NCBI GenBank assembly: GCA_009801085.1
Contig: VNWV01000001.1
Coordinates: forward strand, 4,898,001-4,962,000
Length of the DNA: 64,000 nucleotides
Source: Lasiodiplodia sp. COLG20
Taxonomy: Eukaryota; Ascomycota; Dothideomycetes; Botryosphaeriales; Botryosphaeriaceae
Direction: 5' to 3'
Shown here: in pieces, positions 47,319 through 58,976 of the stretch
How positions within the stretch are numbered: the first letter of the stretch is position 1
Layout: every line of letters begins with the position of its first letter
Made by a program: the position numbers and the translations under genes
Notes under the pieces: generated by a model
The model's input: the letters and a program-made list of their open reading frames with translations, nothing else
What the model was told of the DNA's origin: nothing
The model's database searches: none

Positions 47319-49436
47319 TATGGGGTTCAATTAGGTAGAAAAGAGAGAGGAAATGTGATAGAGGGCGAAGGTCGAGCAGGAGCTTGTTTCCGTTGAGACA
47401 TCGTAGGCGTTATTTATTCGATCAAGGCACCGGTAACCACGGCTGGCGCGACAGCTACCTCGCCGCACAAGAGTAGCTCCTGAGCAATATAGGGACATAG
47501 CTTCTTCAAGGTACCCACAGCAGCTTTACATCAGTTCCGCCGATTGCCGCCCGCGAGTCCGCCCTCGATTCCCGACATCAGCACACCGCAACGAAGTGGA
47601 AACGAAGGACGATAAAACAGCTCGGTCACACCGGATCCCGTTCAGGTTGTGACGAGCGCGAAAGGCTTGAGGGGGCGAAGCTTGCGGGGAAAGGATTGGC
47701 ATGACTTCTGCATAACCATACCGTCCTAGACATAGCGGGGCTAATACAGTATCTTTCGCAACCATCATTACTCAAAAGTCGGGTCGCTTTGGAGACTGAT
47801 GAGCCACAAGAGCAGTTGCATGAATATTGAGCAAGCTATTGACAAGCTGTATTGGCAGAAAGTGACCAATTGTGAAAGGCTACGAAGCCGGAAAGTTGAC
47901 AGGGGCTCCGCTCATGGCCGGTGAAGAGGATCTTAATACAAGGAGTATTACGAAGAAAGTGGTTGTGCTCGGAGAATAAAAATCTTCAAGGAGATGATTC
48001 CGGTTGATCAGGTCGGGGAAAGCGAAGGGGGAGAGGTTGACGGTGTAACATATGGAGCGCGCCTTATCGCCATAGCCGCGCGGTGTACAAGGTTGTCCGC
48101 GTGGAACTACCGGGGTCTGGACAAGTAGAAGGGCATGGACCAGGCATACCGGCTGTGGGTTATGCGGTTGCTGGCACCTCGGAGATCAGTTACGGCTTAT
48201 TCTCAATGTAATGCACACCAGGCGGATCCAGCTGCTTGATGCAGCACACAGCAACCAACATAAGGTACCAACGAATCGGTTCTGTGAACAACGGGAGTGG
48301 TGGTCTAGAGAGGGGCGGGATAGCTGACGCCGTTAACGCGAGGCGGGAGCGGCCCGAAGAGGGCTCCAGTTTTCAGTCGCGTGCACAGCGTGCCGTCAGT
48401 GCTCGCTCTGAAAATGGCTCGATGTGGTGAGTGGTTCGGCAATGGGAGTCGGCTATTGTGAAGAAGACAATTGATGAGGACAATTATCGACTGATCAGAC
48501 AGGGCCGCCGAGTCGTGCTCTCCTGCTGTGCCGCATCACGATCGTCTCGGCGGTGAGTGCTGAGAGCGGCGCGTCCTGATGGAGAGGTCTGGTGGCTGCT
48601 TGGAGCCGCGTTCGGTTGCAAGAAATCGCCAGCAAATGATGGAAGGTTGCTTTAGGGTGTTGTAGATCGAAGGATTGAGAGATGGGGAAAGAAAGCATAC
48701 CAAGAAGAAGCACGTGATTTCCGGGCTTTACTGGGCAAAGCTTCTGCCAACAGTGGAACCTAACAAGCTACATTTGTGCATAACAGAGGACAAGAGTCAG
48801 TGAGGGGGAAGGAGGTTCTGCGGCAACTTTGCCGACGACCCCAGAGCTGCGTTCAGTCACGTGTCTTGGCAGATGCGCAGATGGAAGGAGCGCCACCCGA
48901 CTTTTCCCGCAGGCAAGTGGCCCGAACGACCATGGCCTCCGCAACGTCTCCAACTCTATATCATCGATTGATACCCCGAGGCCTACCGCTGGCCGACCGT
49001 GTGTGTAGCCATGCCTACGAGTGCCTGACCCGGACGAGCCGCCCATTCTTACCAATCATGACGACTGTTTCGCATCAGCACCCTAGGCAGAGACCGCGGC
49101 GCGATGACTGATCAAATGCCATATATGGGCCGAGCGGCGCTCTTCATGCAGTACGGCGACGGCACCTTTATCGTTTCCTAAAGCTCTTTGGCGTCGGCTC
49201 ATTCTACAGATTGGCTGTGAACGCGCAGTGTGACCGACATTAACACCAGAGAGATGTGGATAGTAAAAGAAATGTCATTAAATGGTAAGCACTTCGAATG
49301 TCATTAAGAAGTCATGGTACGTATTACCCATCAGCACTCATTAATACCTCTTGACTTTTTCATTTTCTGATATCGTCCCAGTCCACTCTCCATCATGTCC
49401 ATGGCTCATGCCATCCATCCTCAGCACTCAAGACGG
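47319..49436. other. Gene-poor 2.1 kb region
   Basis: Promoter of the SnoaL-like gene on the left and the 3' flank of the acetate transporter on the right. No recognisable coding content between; short overlapping frames at 48776-49111 look random. Confidence 0.5.
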
Positions 49437-50498
49437 TTACACCTGACTCTCTAGCTCCTTCTGCCTCTGGCTCGCACCCTTGATCAAGGTCGACAAATCG
49501 CCAACTGCAGCGTGTTAGTTCTGAGCCGAACTGGCCTGTATGCGACTTCTTACCTGGAAGCTGGAACGGGAAGTCCAACGCCGCGAGCATGATAGCGAAG
49601 AATATCCACCACCCGCCAGCACATGTCACGAATGTGCAAGCGCCAGCCGCGACCAACAAGTTGCTCGCTAGATCCGCGTTTCCGTTCGACGTCTGCCAAT
49701 AAGCTCCTGCGAGGAGACAGAAGGCGGGAGAAAGAGTGGCGAAGATCACGACGAAGACAATGTTGGTGCGGAGGGCTAGAACGAGGAAGAGGAAGCTCAG
49801 GAGGCCCATGAATAGCAGGAAGAAAGCTGGCGCGCAACATGGTTAGTACGAGATGGCGGCGAAAAAAGGGACGGACGTACCGAAGCTCGAGTTGAATCCG
49901 ACGGTTGTCAGCCCAGCAGCAGGGTTGCTCGGATCAGGCGAGTAGGCGCCGTAAGCATTGAAGTCTGGCTGCAGAGTTCCACCAAAGGACAACCAGAAGG
50001 CCCCGAAGGTGCCGAAGACGACAAAGGGATAAGTGTTTCCGAGGATCCATTCACCCACAGCACCAAGGAGCATGAGGATTCCGCCAAAGAAGAAGTATGA
50101 CGCCGTTCCGGAAGCGCCGCTACCACCCGATCCCCTCCAGCCCATGAGGATGCAGCTGAGTGGTGAAAGCGATAGCAGGAATCCCACCAAAGCTCTGTCT
50201 TCGGATTAGCCAATGAACACGGTCGTCGAGCCCAGGAAACCTACAGTGGAGTCGGGTTGCCGACCATCTTGCGGAGATCGCCTTTGACTTGGTTCTGAGG
50301 CGAGAGGTACATCTTCTCGAAGAGCTCCGGGGAAATGGAGATGCTCCCTGCTGTCCTGATGCGCCTCAATGCCTCATCGGATCCCACATGAGGCTCGAGA
50401 CGCTCGCTTTGGAGGTTGTTCTGGCTGTGTGTGAAGTCCTTCTCAAGAGGCGCATCAGGGTCGGCCGAAGCGACCGCGTAAGGGTTTTCCGAAGTCAT
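49437..50498 (-). CDS. acpA: Acetate transporter, GPR1/FUN34/YaaH (AcpA/Ady2) family
   Basis: Plasma-membrane acetate/proton symporter. Minus-strand exons 50498-50245, 50194-49881, 49826-49554 and 49504-49437 give 302 residues; introns are 50, 54 and 49 bases with good consensus. The hydrophilic N-terminus (about 85 residues) ends in the family signature GNPTPLALVGFLL. Six hydrophobic segments follow, with SYFFFGGILMLLGAVGEWIL, YPFVVFGTFGAFWLSFGGTL, FLFLVLALRTNIVFVVIFAT and WWIFFAIMLAALDFPFQLPV. Family members are usually induced by acetate and repressed by glucose; this expectation comes from the family. I did not find a convincing regulator site array. Confidence 0.94.
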
Positions 50499-52878
50499 TG
50501 TGGGCTGAGTGGAGGGTATCGCAAGGAAGAGCAAGGAGAAACAGAAAAGCTTCCGGCGGGTGGGGAGATCGGATCTGTCACGGCAGGGGATTGGGGTGGG
50601 AGGCGGCTCGCTCATATATGGGTGGGCTTTTGAGTCGGCAGGGCTACGGCTCCGCACGCTGGCGTCCTTTGTTGACCGGCTTTGCTCAGGTGGAGAGTGC
50701 TCTCACACGCTGATCACGAAGCGGGCTCAAACCAATGGGAGGTGGCGCAGCAGAGGCATTGGAGCGATCCGGGCCAGCCGGCGCTGTGCAATCCAGTCAA
50801 GGTGCAGCTGCACACGAAGCTCTTTGGCATTGTCGTTTCCCCAGACGCCAAACGGCCGGCTTATTTCCACGCGGGGGAGGCGGCTAGGCCAGGAATGATG
50901 GCTGAAGCACGAGATCCTTGATAGCGGGCACGAGTCAAGGGGCGGTGGTTGGTGAGGAGATTCGAGACTAGGGCCGGGTAGGCGGAGAGCAAAGGCCTGG
51001 GGAAGTCTGGGGCCAAAATGCTGCGATTGGACTGGCCCGCTAAGACCGCGATCCACCTCTAGCAAAATGCGGGGGAAAGTCAAACCACGACTTGCATCAC
51101 CGCCGTCCGTCCACGACCTCCGCTCCGCCAGCTGCCGTCGCTGAGCACCCCATCCGCGCCGCGTTCCTCGCTGCATTGTGCGGCTCTGGGCCCGCTCACT
51201 CTCCGTCGATTCACCGCTACGGTAGGAGCAGCTCCAGAAGCGCCATTGGAGGTCTAGCGTGGCCGCAAGCGCGACGCGCTGGCCGACGCCATCCCGCCCG
51301 CCAAGCTTTGCAGCATCGCTATGATATGCTCGGGCTAAGGGCAACGCTGGCCTCCGGCCCGATGATGACCAAACCCTCGCCATGCAGGAACCCAAACCCT
51401 CTCTTCCCCCAAGCCTTAACTGCCGGCAGCTGTACCAGATTTCACCGAGCCAGACAATCAAAGTCGGTCTGTGCTCAAGAGCCTCGATACGCGCGCTGCT
51501 GGGATTCCGTGGACAGAGCAGCCCGTAATGCATCATCAGCCCCTCAAAGCTTTGGCCCGTCCGTCTCCGCACCACATCCACCTATCCCGCCACGCGGGGT
51601 GGTCTCGATGCTTCGACGCTCGATGATGACGGCTGACCCTCACCATCTGGGACGCGCCAAAGCTTGTTCCCAATGAGACTGCCTCGTTCCAGCACCCATG
51701 GGTTTGTGCAGAATTCAGTCTTAATCACCTGCCACATAGCTTAAACGGCCCTATTCGTGAATAACGCTTGCCACGTTCTGACCCGGGACGGCGCGCCGTT
51801 CGCTGTCTCTTCATAACCAATCGCCTGGGTATCCTCTAGGCCGATGTTGGTGTTCGGCGGAACCAGACCCTGCGAACTGGGGTCTCCCAGTCACTACCTT
51901 TTTGGACAACATCTTCTCAAAAGTCGCCGTGCAGAGCCCGATTCTCCACACCCCTTTGACCTCCTCAACAATCTTCAATCTTCGGGGACTAATGCACCCT
52001 TCAGAAATATTCGAATACAGCGTTGTTTTGCCCCCATGACCGCATGGGGAGCTTAATCATTCGGGACAGACGATGCCATGTCCGTTTTTTTTTTTTTTTT
52101 TTTTAATCATTCGGGTTTTTTTTTTTTTTTTTGGCGACTTCGCTTCGGAGGACACCATAGCTGCAAACATTGTAGCTTCATGGTCTCACATCGCCTCCAA
52201 GCACTGATCCCCGCAGCCGAGGCGCCACGTCTGAGGCTTGGCGCGGAAGCCGCATGCCCCCCCTCCTTCTCCGCACACTCAGCCATAGTACTTTTACTCT
52301 TGCCCTTCACCATTTTATTTTGCCATCGCCACACAAAAAGTCGCTCCTAATTACACGAAATCCTCAACAGTCTCTTCGTACTAGTCTCAACCCTTCCGGC
52401 CATGCGTCACAAAGCCGCCTCATTCCTTCGTCCGGACGTCCGGATGCGGCTCCGCACCGCACCCTGCGATTACGGAGTACCCACTTCCCCAAATCTTCCA
52501 ATGGCTGGCTGGAAAGCGGTCAGCTCTGTTTCATTGGGACTCAGATAAATTGTCCGACACTTGTCCTCGATGTCCGTGTCAGCTTCTTTCCCCGGACCCG
52601 GCAGCGCGCATCGGCTTCGTCGTACTGCCATGACGAGATTCTGTCAATGCGTGCGGCTGAGGATGCGAACGGCTGTGATGAGTTTGGTCATGTCGTATGT
52701 GATCTTGTGATTTGTGATGATCGCTCTGACGCGTACGGCCCTGGTCCGCAGCGCTTCGTTGCACTCGTCGTAGTCTCAGACATTTTTCAACATTCTCTCT
52801 ATGCAGACAGCGATCAGCAAGATAACAAACACTGGGTCCTGACGGAACGCCAGCTGTACTTATCCAACCAATGAAATA
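50499..52878. other. Transporter promoter and gene-poor DNA
   Basis: 2.4 kb. Large opposite-strand open frames at 50727-51676 share GC-rich sequence but neither resembles a protein. Two long T-runs (52085-52104, 52116-52132) separated by a duplicated 13-mer lie at 52053-52132. Confidence 0.5.
52053..52132 (+). repeat. Duplicated 13-mer with two poly-T runs
   Basis: TTAATCATTCGGG occurs at 52053-52065 and again at 52103-52115, 50 bases apart. The second copy lies directly after a run of 20 T and before a run of 17 T. Confidence 0.8.
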
Positions 52879-53118
52879 CAGTCCCCTCTCGCGGCCGATG
52901 GCTAGCGTGGATTTGTTTTTTTTTTTTCTCATATCATAGGTAGGTGAAGCTATCATCCGGACGAGAAGGTCGAATTAAAAATTTTACATACACGTCCGGA
53001 CGATAGCTTCAACTACCCACATGTGTTAACTTCTCTAAGGTAGAGCTGGGGCATAGTTACGTTTTATTCTACACCTCTGCTGTTATTCACGCTAGCCATC
53101 GGCTGCGAGAGGGGGCTG
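52879..53118. mobile_element. Tc1/mariner-like MITE, 240 bp, with TA target duplication
   Basis: Terminal inverted repeats of 31 bases, 52879-52909 against the reverse complement of 53088-53118, with two mismatches (positions 4 and 15). Left end begins CAGTCCCCTCTCGCGGCCGA, right end CAGCCCCCTCTCGCAGCCGA. The element is flanked on both sides by TA (52877-52878 and 53119-53120), the target duplication of the Tc1/mariner/pogo superfamily. No coding capacity. A second 25-base inverted repeat lies inside. Confidence 0.88.
52939..53017. repeat. Inner inverted repeat nested in the MITE
   Basis: 52939-52963 pairs with the reverse complement of 52993-53017 over 25 bases with two mismatches (arm GGTAGGTGAAGCTATCATCC and onward). 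The loop is 29 bases and AT-rich. It could form a strong hairpin or be an older element. Confidence 0.8.
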
Positions 53119-56100
53119 TACATTCATAGTTTAGATCGTCAAGCACCATAGATACTGCTACACTATTCATGATCTCTCGGCGAGAAGGGCCACAGAGAGC
53201 TGCGTCGATGATCCTCTAAGTAGTGTTGCGCACCTAGGCACAAATCCCAAGCGAGCTCCGACGCGCATGCACGCCTTCGTGTGAAAATGCTTACTTCAAG
53301 TCATCAGGTCCGTACATCTTCCATGGGTGGTGATGATGCGACATGCCACAAAATCAGCTCCTTTGGTAGTGTACTGCTGCGCACAATATCTTGCAGTACC
53401 ACAAGGGATGTTTAAGCCCCCGATGATTTTGCGACTATGATCTCTCAGATTGCGTGAGCATCATCGGATTAGCGCTGGGATGGAGGGAGAGACACGAGAG
53501 ATCGTCATAGACCCCTGTACCTCAAAGCTGGGCGTCAGGATTTTTTTCCGTATCTACCACAAAGCCGGTGTACATTCAAATGGGGAGCTTAGCCAAGATA
53601 CACAGAAAGTGAACTTCCCTGGAAACAGGCTGGAGCTCCCACCAAACTGTATTTGCCCCTGCCAAGGTAGGTCTATCAAGTCACACTGACACAGGGAGTG
53701 AGAGATAGTTCTGGTCATTTCGGCCGATACAAACTAAAAACATCGTCCATCATCCGTTGTTCCATATTGCTACACGCGGCGTCCTGGGGCCTGCCGTATC
53801 CATTCATGCATGCGAATGATGAGCGGGCGTGGCGAACAGTCTGGACCTCCTCGCGTTCAGCACGGCTTAGCTTCCATCAGCCCGGGTTGCGATTGCTCCG
53901 CTGGTCCCCTCGTGCGAGGACTGTTAGAACGGCAGCTTCCCCGATTCAGACACCTTTTCTTCCGGAGTCGGAGGAAAAAGAGGCGAATTTCTCCTTTTAG
54001 GTGGCGAACGAGCATGAAATCTCCGCAAGCGACTCTCACCACTGCCACCGCTCGCGCTCAGACGTCTTGTCCTGTTGACCGCTTAGTGGCTCCGGGGAAG
54101 TTTGCCACCGCCGCGGCGTTCAGAGCGAAAGCTACCTTCGAACGAAGGAAGAGGTGGCAACACAGCGAATGGGTGCCGCTTTCCGTAAACTACCAGGGAT
54201 ATCGTTGTTAAGGCTCTGTTGGGAACCACTCCCCACGCCGGAAGGAGCAGGATTTCCCCCTTTTGAAGGGCCGGCCTGGAGGCTATCGGTTCAGCATGAC
54301 TTTTGGGACGGTCTGTGTTGGTGATGTGGATGGCGCTGGCGATCTCCGACACCGCTGAAGAGGCATGAGCGGAAGTTTGATGAGCCTTTTCCTGGAGAAC
54401 CTGGCGAAATTGTGGGCTGTCCTGACTCGCCCCTCTTCTTGCATACGAATGCTGCTTTGCAGTGAAGACTGCTTCTGCTTTGCCGCCGAACGGGCCTCAA
54501 GGCGAATCTTAACACCTTTACAATTTAACATGTCCGTCACTCTGTCAGTCAGCCTTGGGGATCCGGTACCTCGATCTGCCTTTTGTATGGTTCATATGGC
54601 TGAAGTGCTACAATTTAGGAGATCAATTCATCGGTACGTTCAAAAGTCTCCACGTTCATTTTCATACCGGTATCTTCGGAAGAGCTTACCCTGCCATACC
54701 AGACAGGACATCTTAGTACAGCAGCCTGGCTAAACCATGCCGTCGAGCGCTTGCCATGCATTGAGCTTTTCGGCAATCAGCAAAGTTGCCTTTGATCCGA
54801 CGACCGCTTCACTTCGAACAACATGAATAGAATACGACCACAGACAGCCGATGTACGTGTGCAATTGCAGATGGGCGATAGAAGATCTCATAAGGCCACT
54901 GGGATACTTGCGTGCTTCACGGACCGTGGGAAAGTCAGCGGATGACTCAAGTCTGCAGCAGTGTGTGCTGTCGCCGCCACGGTACCGTTACGAGTCGCTA
55001 CCATGATATCACCACACACATAAAAAACAGAACTGAGTTCAAATCAGCAAAAGGTATAGAGTCCAGAGGCGGAGGAGAGAAAGAAGTAAGCGATGAGGAG
55101 AAAAAAAAAAGGAGGGCGTGATAAACCAGGAAGCAAAACTACACGCTCCTCCAGGCGTCCCTGGAGCGCGCAGAAACCCCGTCAGCAGGTCCTGTCCGTT
55201 GGACCCTCGAGGATTTTTTTGCGATTCAGTCACCCTACGGAGGATAGGTCTTGAACTCGAGAACTTCCGCGAAGAGTCACGAGTATCGCTGGCGTCTTCC
55301 ACTGGGCTATACCAGCGAAGACACCGGAGATGGTAGGGAAGTTGCAGAGACGATTTATATACGTGCCCCAGATAGTTTCTCTAGCGATCGCTCTTTCCGC
55401 AGGCCCCAGCAACGCCATCGCCTACAGTATTCATAGGGCCATTGGTGGTCCACGGACACACGAGCTGGGTGCGGTTCCCGGCTAAACAATACTAAGTCAT
55501 AAATTAACAACGCATGTCTCTACGATAGCATGCTGCGGTTTCAAAGAATAGCCATAGTGTTCAAGAATAACTCTTTCGACCACATCAACATTTCCGCCTT
55601 TTTGACGTTGCTGAAACACCGAATAGACTTTGGACCTTGCCCATATGAGCATTATCTGTTAGTTTGTAAGTGTTTTATAAGGTTGCAAAGTGCCATCCAT
55701 GCCTGTATTCTTGCTTTGGTCACCTGTAACCTGAAAACGAAGCGCTCATTGCGAACTATAGAAATATGAATCGCTTTAATCTACTGTAATACAAGTGTAT
55801 AATATTATGCCTTAACAACGAATCTCATTCACAAAATCGAGAAAACTCTCAATATATAACGTAGCCACAAGCAAGCTATAGTTATGCATATGGCAAGTAT
55901 GTTGACTGTATACTTCTTTTACGCGGCAGTGAAAACCGTAGTACCGTAGTTTAATAGAATAAATAGCTATACTATATTAGTACCCTTAATGCTTACTATA
56001 TGAATGAAGCGTGAGAATCTGGATTCAACATTCCCTCTATAAAAAGTTTAGTCAACTGTTCATAGTAAAGCGTATTTATTAGCAGCGATAAGTTTATTAA

Positions 56101-58976
56101 ATACAGGATATTCTAATTTGACCTTGATTCTAATCAGTCAACTTCTATAGGTTAACGCGACTTGCTATCTAGAGTATAGGGCTATTCTAAAATACAGTTT
56201 AACAAGATGAAATCGATGAACCGGTCGTCTTCGCGTTGGTTAGCTGTATTCAAGTCTTCTTCCCCTGACGATTCTCTACATATGCGTTACTGGTCTTAAA
56301 CACCATATACGGACTACCCGCTGTGACTATTGTTTCAATAGTACCTCGTAAAGTTGCCCTGTAATTTGTCGAAAGCCCCAGCGTCCAGACCCCTCGAAGA
56401 ATCTGCCGAGTGGCGGGAACCACGTTCTTCTCTTCCATCACTCGTCTTGCCTTGATCTCGTTAGTTGCCAGTCCAAGAGTTTCCCAAGATCCATGGCACG
56501 TGGCGGGAAGTCATTGGAAAGTAAGCTTGACTACGCTGAGCAGACAGCCAATAATATCATATCGGCACAATTATCATGAGGTGTTGTCAAATGCAGTGGC
56601 GGAGTTACACACAGTCCCTGGCGCAATCGAAGTGCACGAGCTCTTGCTCAAAGTTTCCCAGGTCAAGTGATTTCCGATGGCTGATTGGTCATTTCTTGCT
56701 GATTTGCATCGATGGAACGCCAGCTCAATCAGCCAACCGGCCATGCAAGTCAGGTAGAGGGCGTCGTTTTCGAAAGCTACGTTCTATCGATTCCTATGGA
56801 GAGAATAGTTAGCAGGTATGCTCATCGACCCCTTTTCCCGCCCTTTTAGATTCTTTGCATCCATTCAGAACTGCACAAACAAAACATCCGGCTTTCGGGA
56901 TCACTGAGGTTGGGCCCAAAGTCTCGGGTATTGACAGTTAGCTTCTATGCAATGCATGACAAGCCTCCAATGGTACCGAGCTACTGAGTCATTGTGGAAA
57001 GACCAACGAAGGCCGTCGAAGCATCTTCACTGCGGGGTTCAGAGGTAAAAGTTACCATCAAATCGCAGTCTCCAAACAGAACGCAGTGTACCACACACGC
57101 ACCTACATGAGTAGAGACGAAGCTGACTTTGCGGGTAGTCCAAGGAAGCCCAGCCCCCACGAGCTCGGCATCACGAGAACAAAGCGCTTGCGTAGTTGAA
57201 TACGAAAAACCCGCAGCTGCAACGATCGCTTATCCGCACGTGGGCCGGTGCATGCAGTATACGATACGCGGGTCCAGATGCGCGCCTGCCAACTATTGAA
57301 AATGTGCGTCCCAAGCCCTTCACCAAACAATCAGCGTCTACAATGTTTACAAAGGAATGCACGATAGCCCTGTTTTGAGGCGATCAAACCTCCCCCACGG
57401 CTCTACCCGCGCTGCACTGCAAGTGTGGTGCCACCACCACCTTGACATGTGGACGTAAACTGTTTGCTCGAGCACACCCCACAATATTTTGGTGCCATTA
57501 TCGCCTTGCACTGCGTCGCTCGCCTGTAAGTTTGTAACAAGTTGGAGAGAAAAGCAAGGGAGAAGAAAAAAAAAACACAAGTGCCGGAAGGAGTCCAGCC
57601 CGAGGGTGGTGGTCTATCTTTTCCGAAGGAAGAAGCTATCGGCGCTGCTCTTATTTAAGGCCTTGCAGCCGCCCCCTGGGGGGTCCGACGGGATCAGAGA
57701 GCGTCGACCAATCACAGCCTCAGTGCAAGGTTGGGAAAAAGCAAAAAATAAGGCGAACTAAGGCGGACGCGAGTACCACGAACTTCACGAGGAACCGATT
57801 GGTTGAAATCCACGCCTTACGTGGCTATTCTTGGTTTGCCTCGCGTTTTATGCAGTGGAACCGTCTGTAGCCAACCCCATGATAGCGTTGGTACTTCTCG
57901 GTTGACTCGCCTCGTGAATTTTTCTATAACTGGTCAGTGATCACAACATATTTGGCCCCTCATATGAAGTTTGGTGATTCGAGGGCGAAAAGTAGGGCGG
58001 CATGGCAGTACTGTGGATATGTCTGGATAAATGTGTTGGACGAGGATATTTTGCCACCACCTATCAGTCAGGGGAGTCGAAACAATGAACTGACTTGGTA
58101 CGGAAAAAGGAAGCACATGGTCTCGCCTCAGGACGAGTCGAGGCGAGAGCCCAGAAGAGAGGAACAAAGGCAATGATCCGCAGAGAAGGACCATGGTGTG
58201 GTCTACTAGAGTTGCCGTGGAATGCAGTGGGATGTAGTAGGACACCTATAGGAGTGGGTATGTGAGTGCTAAGTCGCCTAAATGGTCAGAGTCTACGAAC
58301 ATGATGTTCATGCGAGAACGCCCTGCCAGACGGGGGATTCGATAGGCTCAACCCTACCAGTCGAACTTGGTGTTACATGGTTGGCATCCGGCCCGGACCG
58401 TTGCTACGATCCGTTTCGTATGACTGCCAATAAGACTTGCGAACTCAAGTGACTGGATCTCATGAGTAAAGGATTCCCAGGGATAACTTGAGGGTTGACG
58501 TTTTTATTGATTGTGACTTTGTTTTCTAAAGAAAAGCGAGATAGGCTTGAACGAGGGCGAGAAGTGTGCTTACGCTTATCTCGGCCGAGAAAGTGAAGGT
58601 TGATCCGCCATGTCCTCCTCTACTGTAGTGATAAAAAAAGAAGATAAAGACATCCGAAAATGGTACGAGTCAAAGAATGTGTGTGGGTCTGCAAGTGTGT
58701 AGTAAGTATGCACTTCTCTGTAAAATGTTGCGAAGCAGTGCAAGAAGATAAGTGAACTCCCAGAAACTCGGCTCCACTCGTTCGGCTTCGGAGTGCATCG
58801 ACCAGTCTCGCCTTACGTCTTTCAACCAGTGAGTGACGAGCGGGTAAGCACATGCCGTTGATGGTCTCTCCTTCGGCCTGCACCCTGCCGCCTTATGTTC
58901 CTTTTTCGTGCAGGGTGTGAGACCAAGATACGAGGGGCCGCTGATGTCTCCAACCACGGACTGGTCCTCGCTCTGG
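53119..58976. other. Gene-poor 5.9 kb region
   Basis: No intact gene is seen. 55500-56240 is very AT-rich and may be mutated repeat DNA. A minus-strand open stretch at 56250-56510 reads like protein (see findings). A pol III-like A/B-box pair on the minus strand sits at 55247-55311. Repeat A copy 2 lies at 57618-57872. Confidence 0.5.
57618..57872 (+). repeat. Dispersed repeat A, copy 2
   Basis: Matches 41025-41247 in direct orientation; the exact 43-base block is 57813-57855. Copy 2 carries an extra GC-rich insert (about 57669-57700) relative to copy 1 and has ttatttaag where copy 1 has ttatttgat. Confidence 0.85.

Noticed and set aside
50727..51676. 284-residue minus-strand and 194-residue plus-strand frames upstream of the acetate transporter
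   Set aside because: They overlap each other, have no protein-like pattern, and lie in the transporter's promoter region.
52254..52874. 206-residue plus-strand frame ending just before the MITE
   Set aside because: Ser/His/Arg-rich random composition. A hydrophobic start is present but no domain or conserved motif follows.
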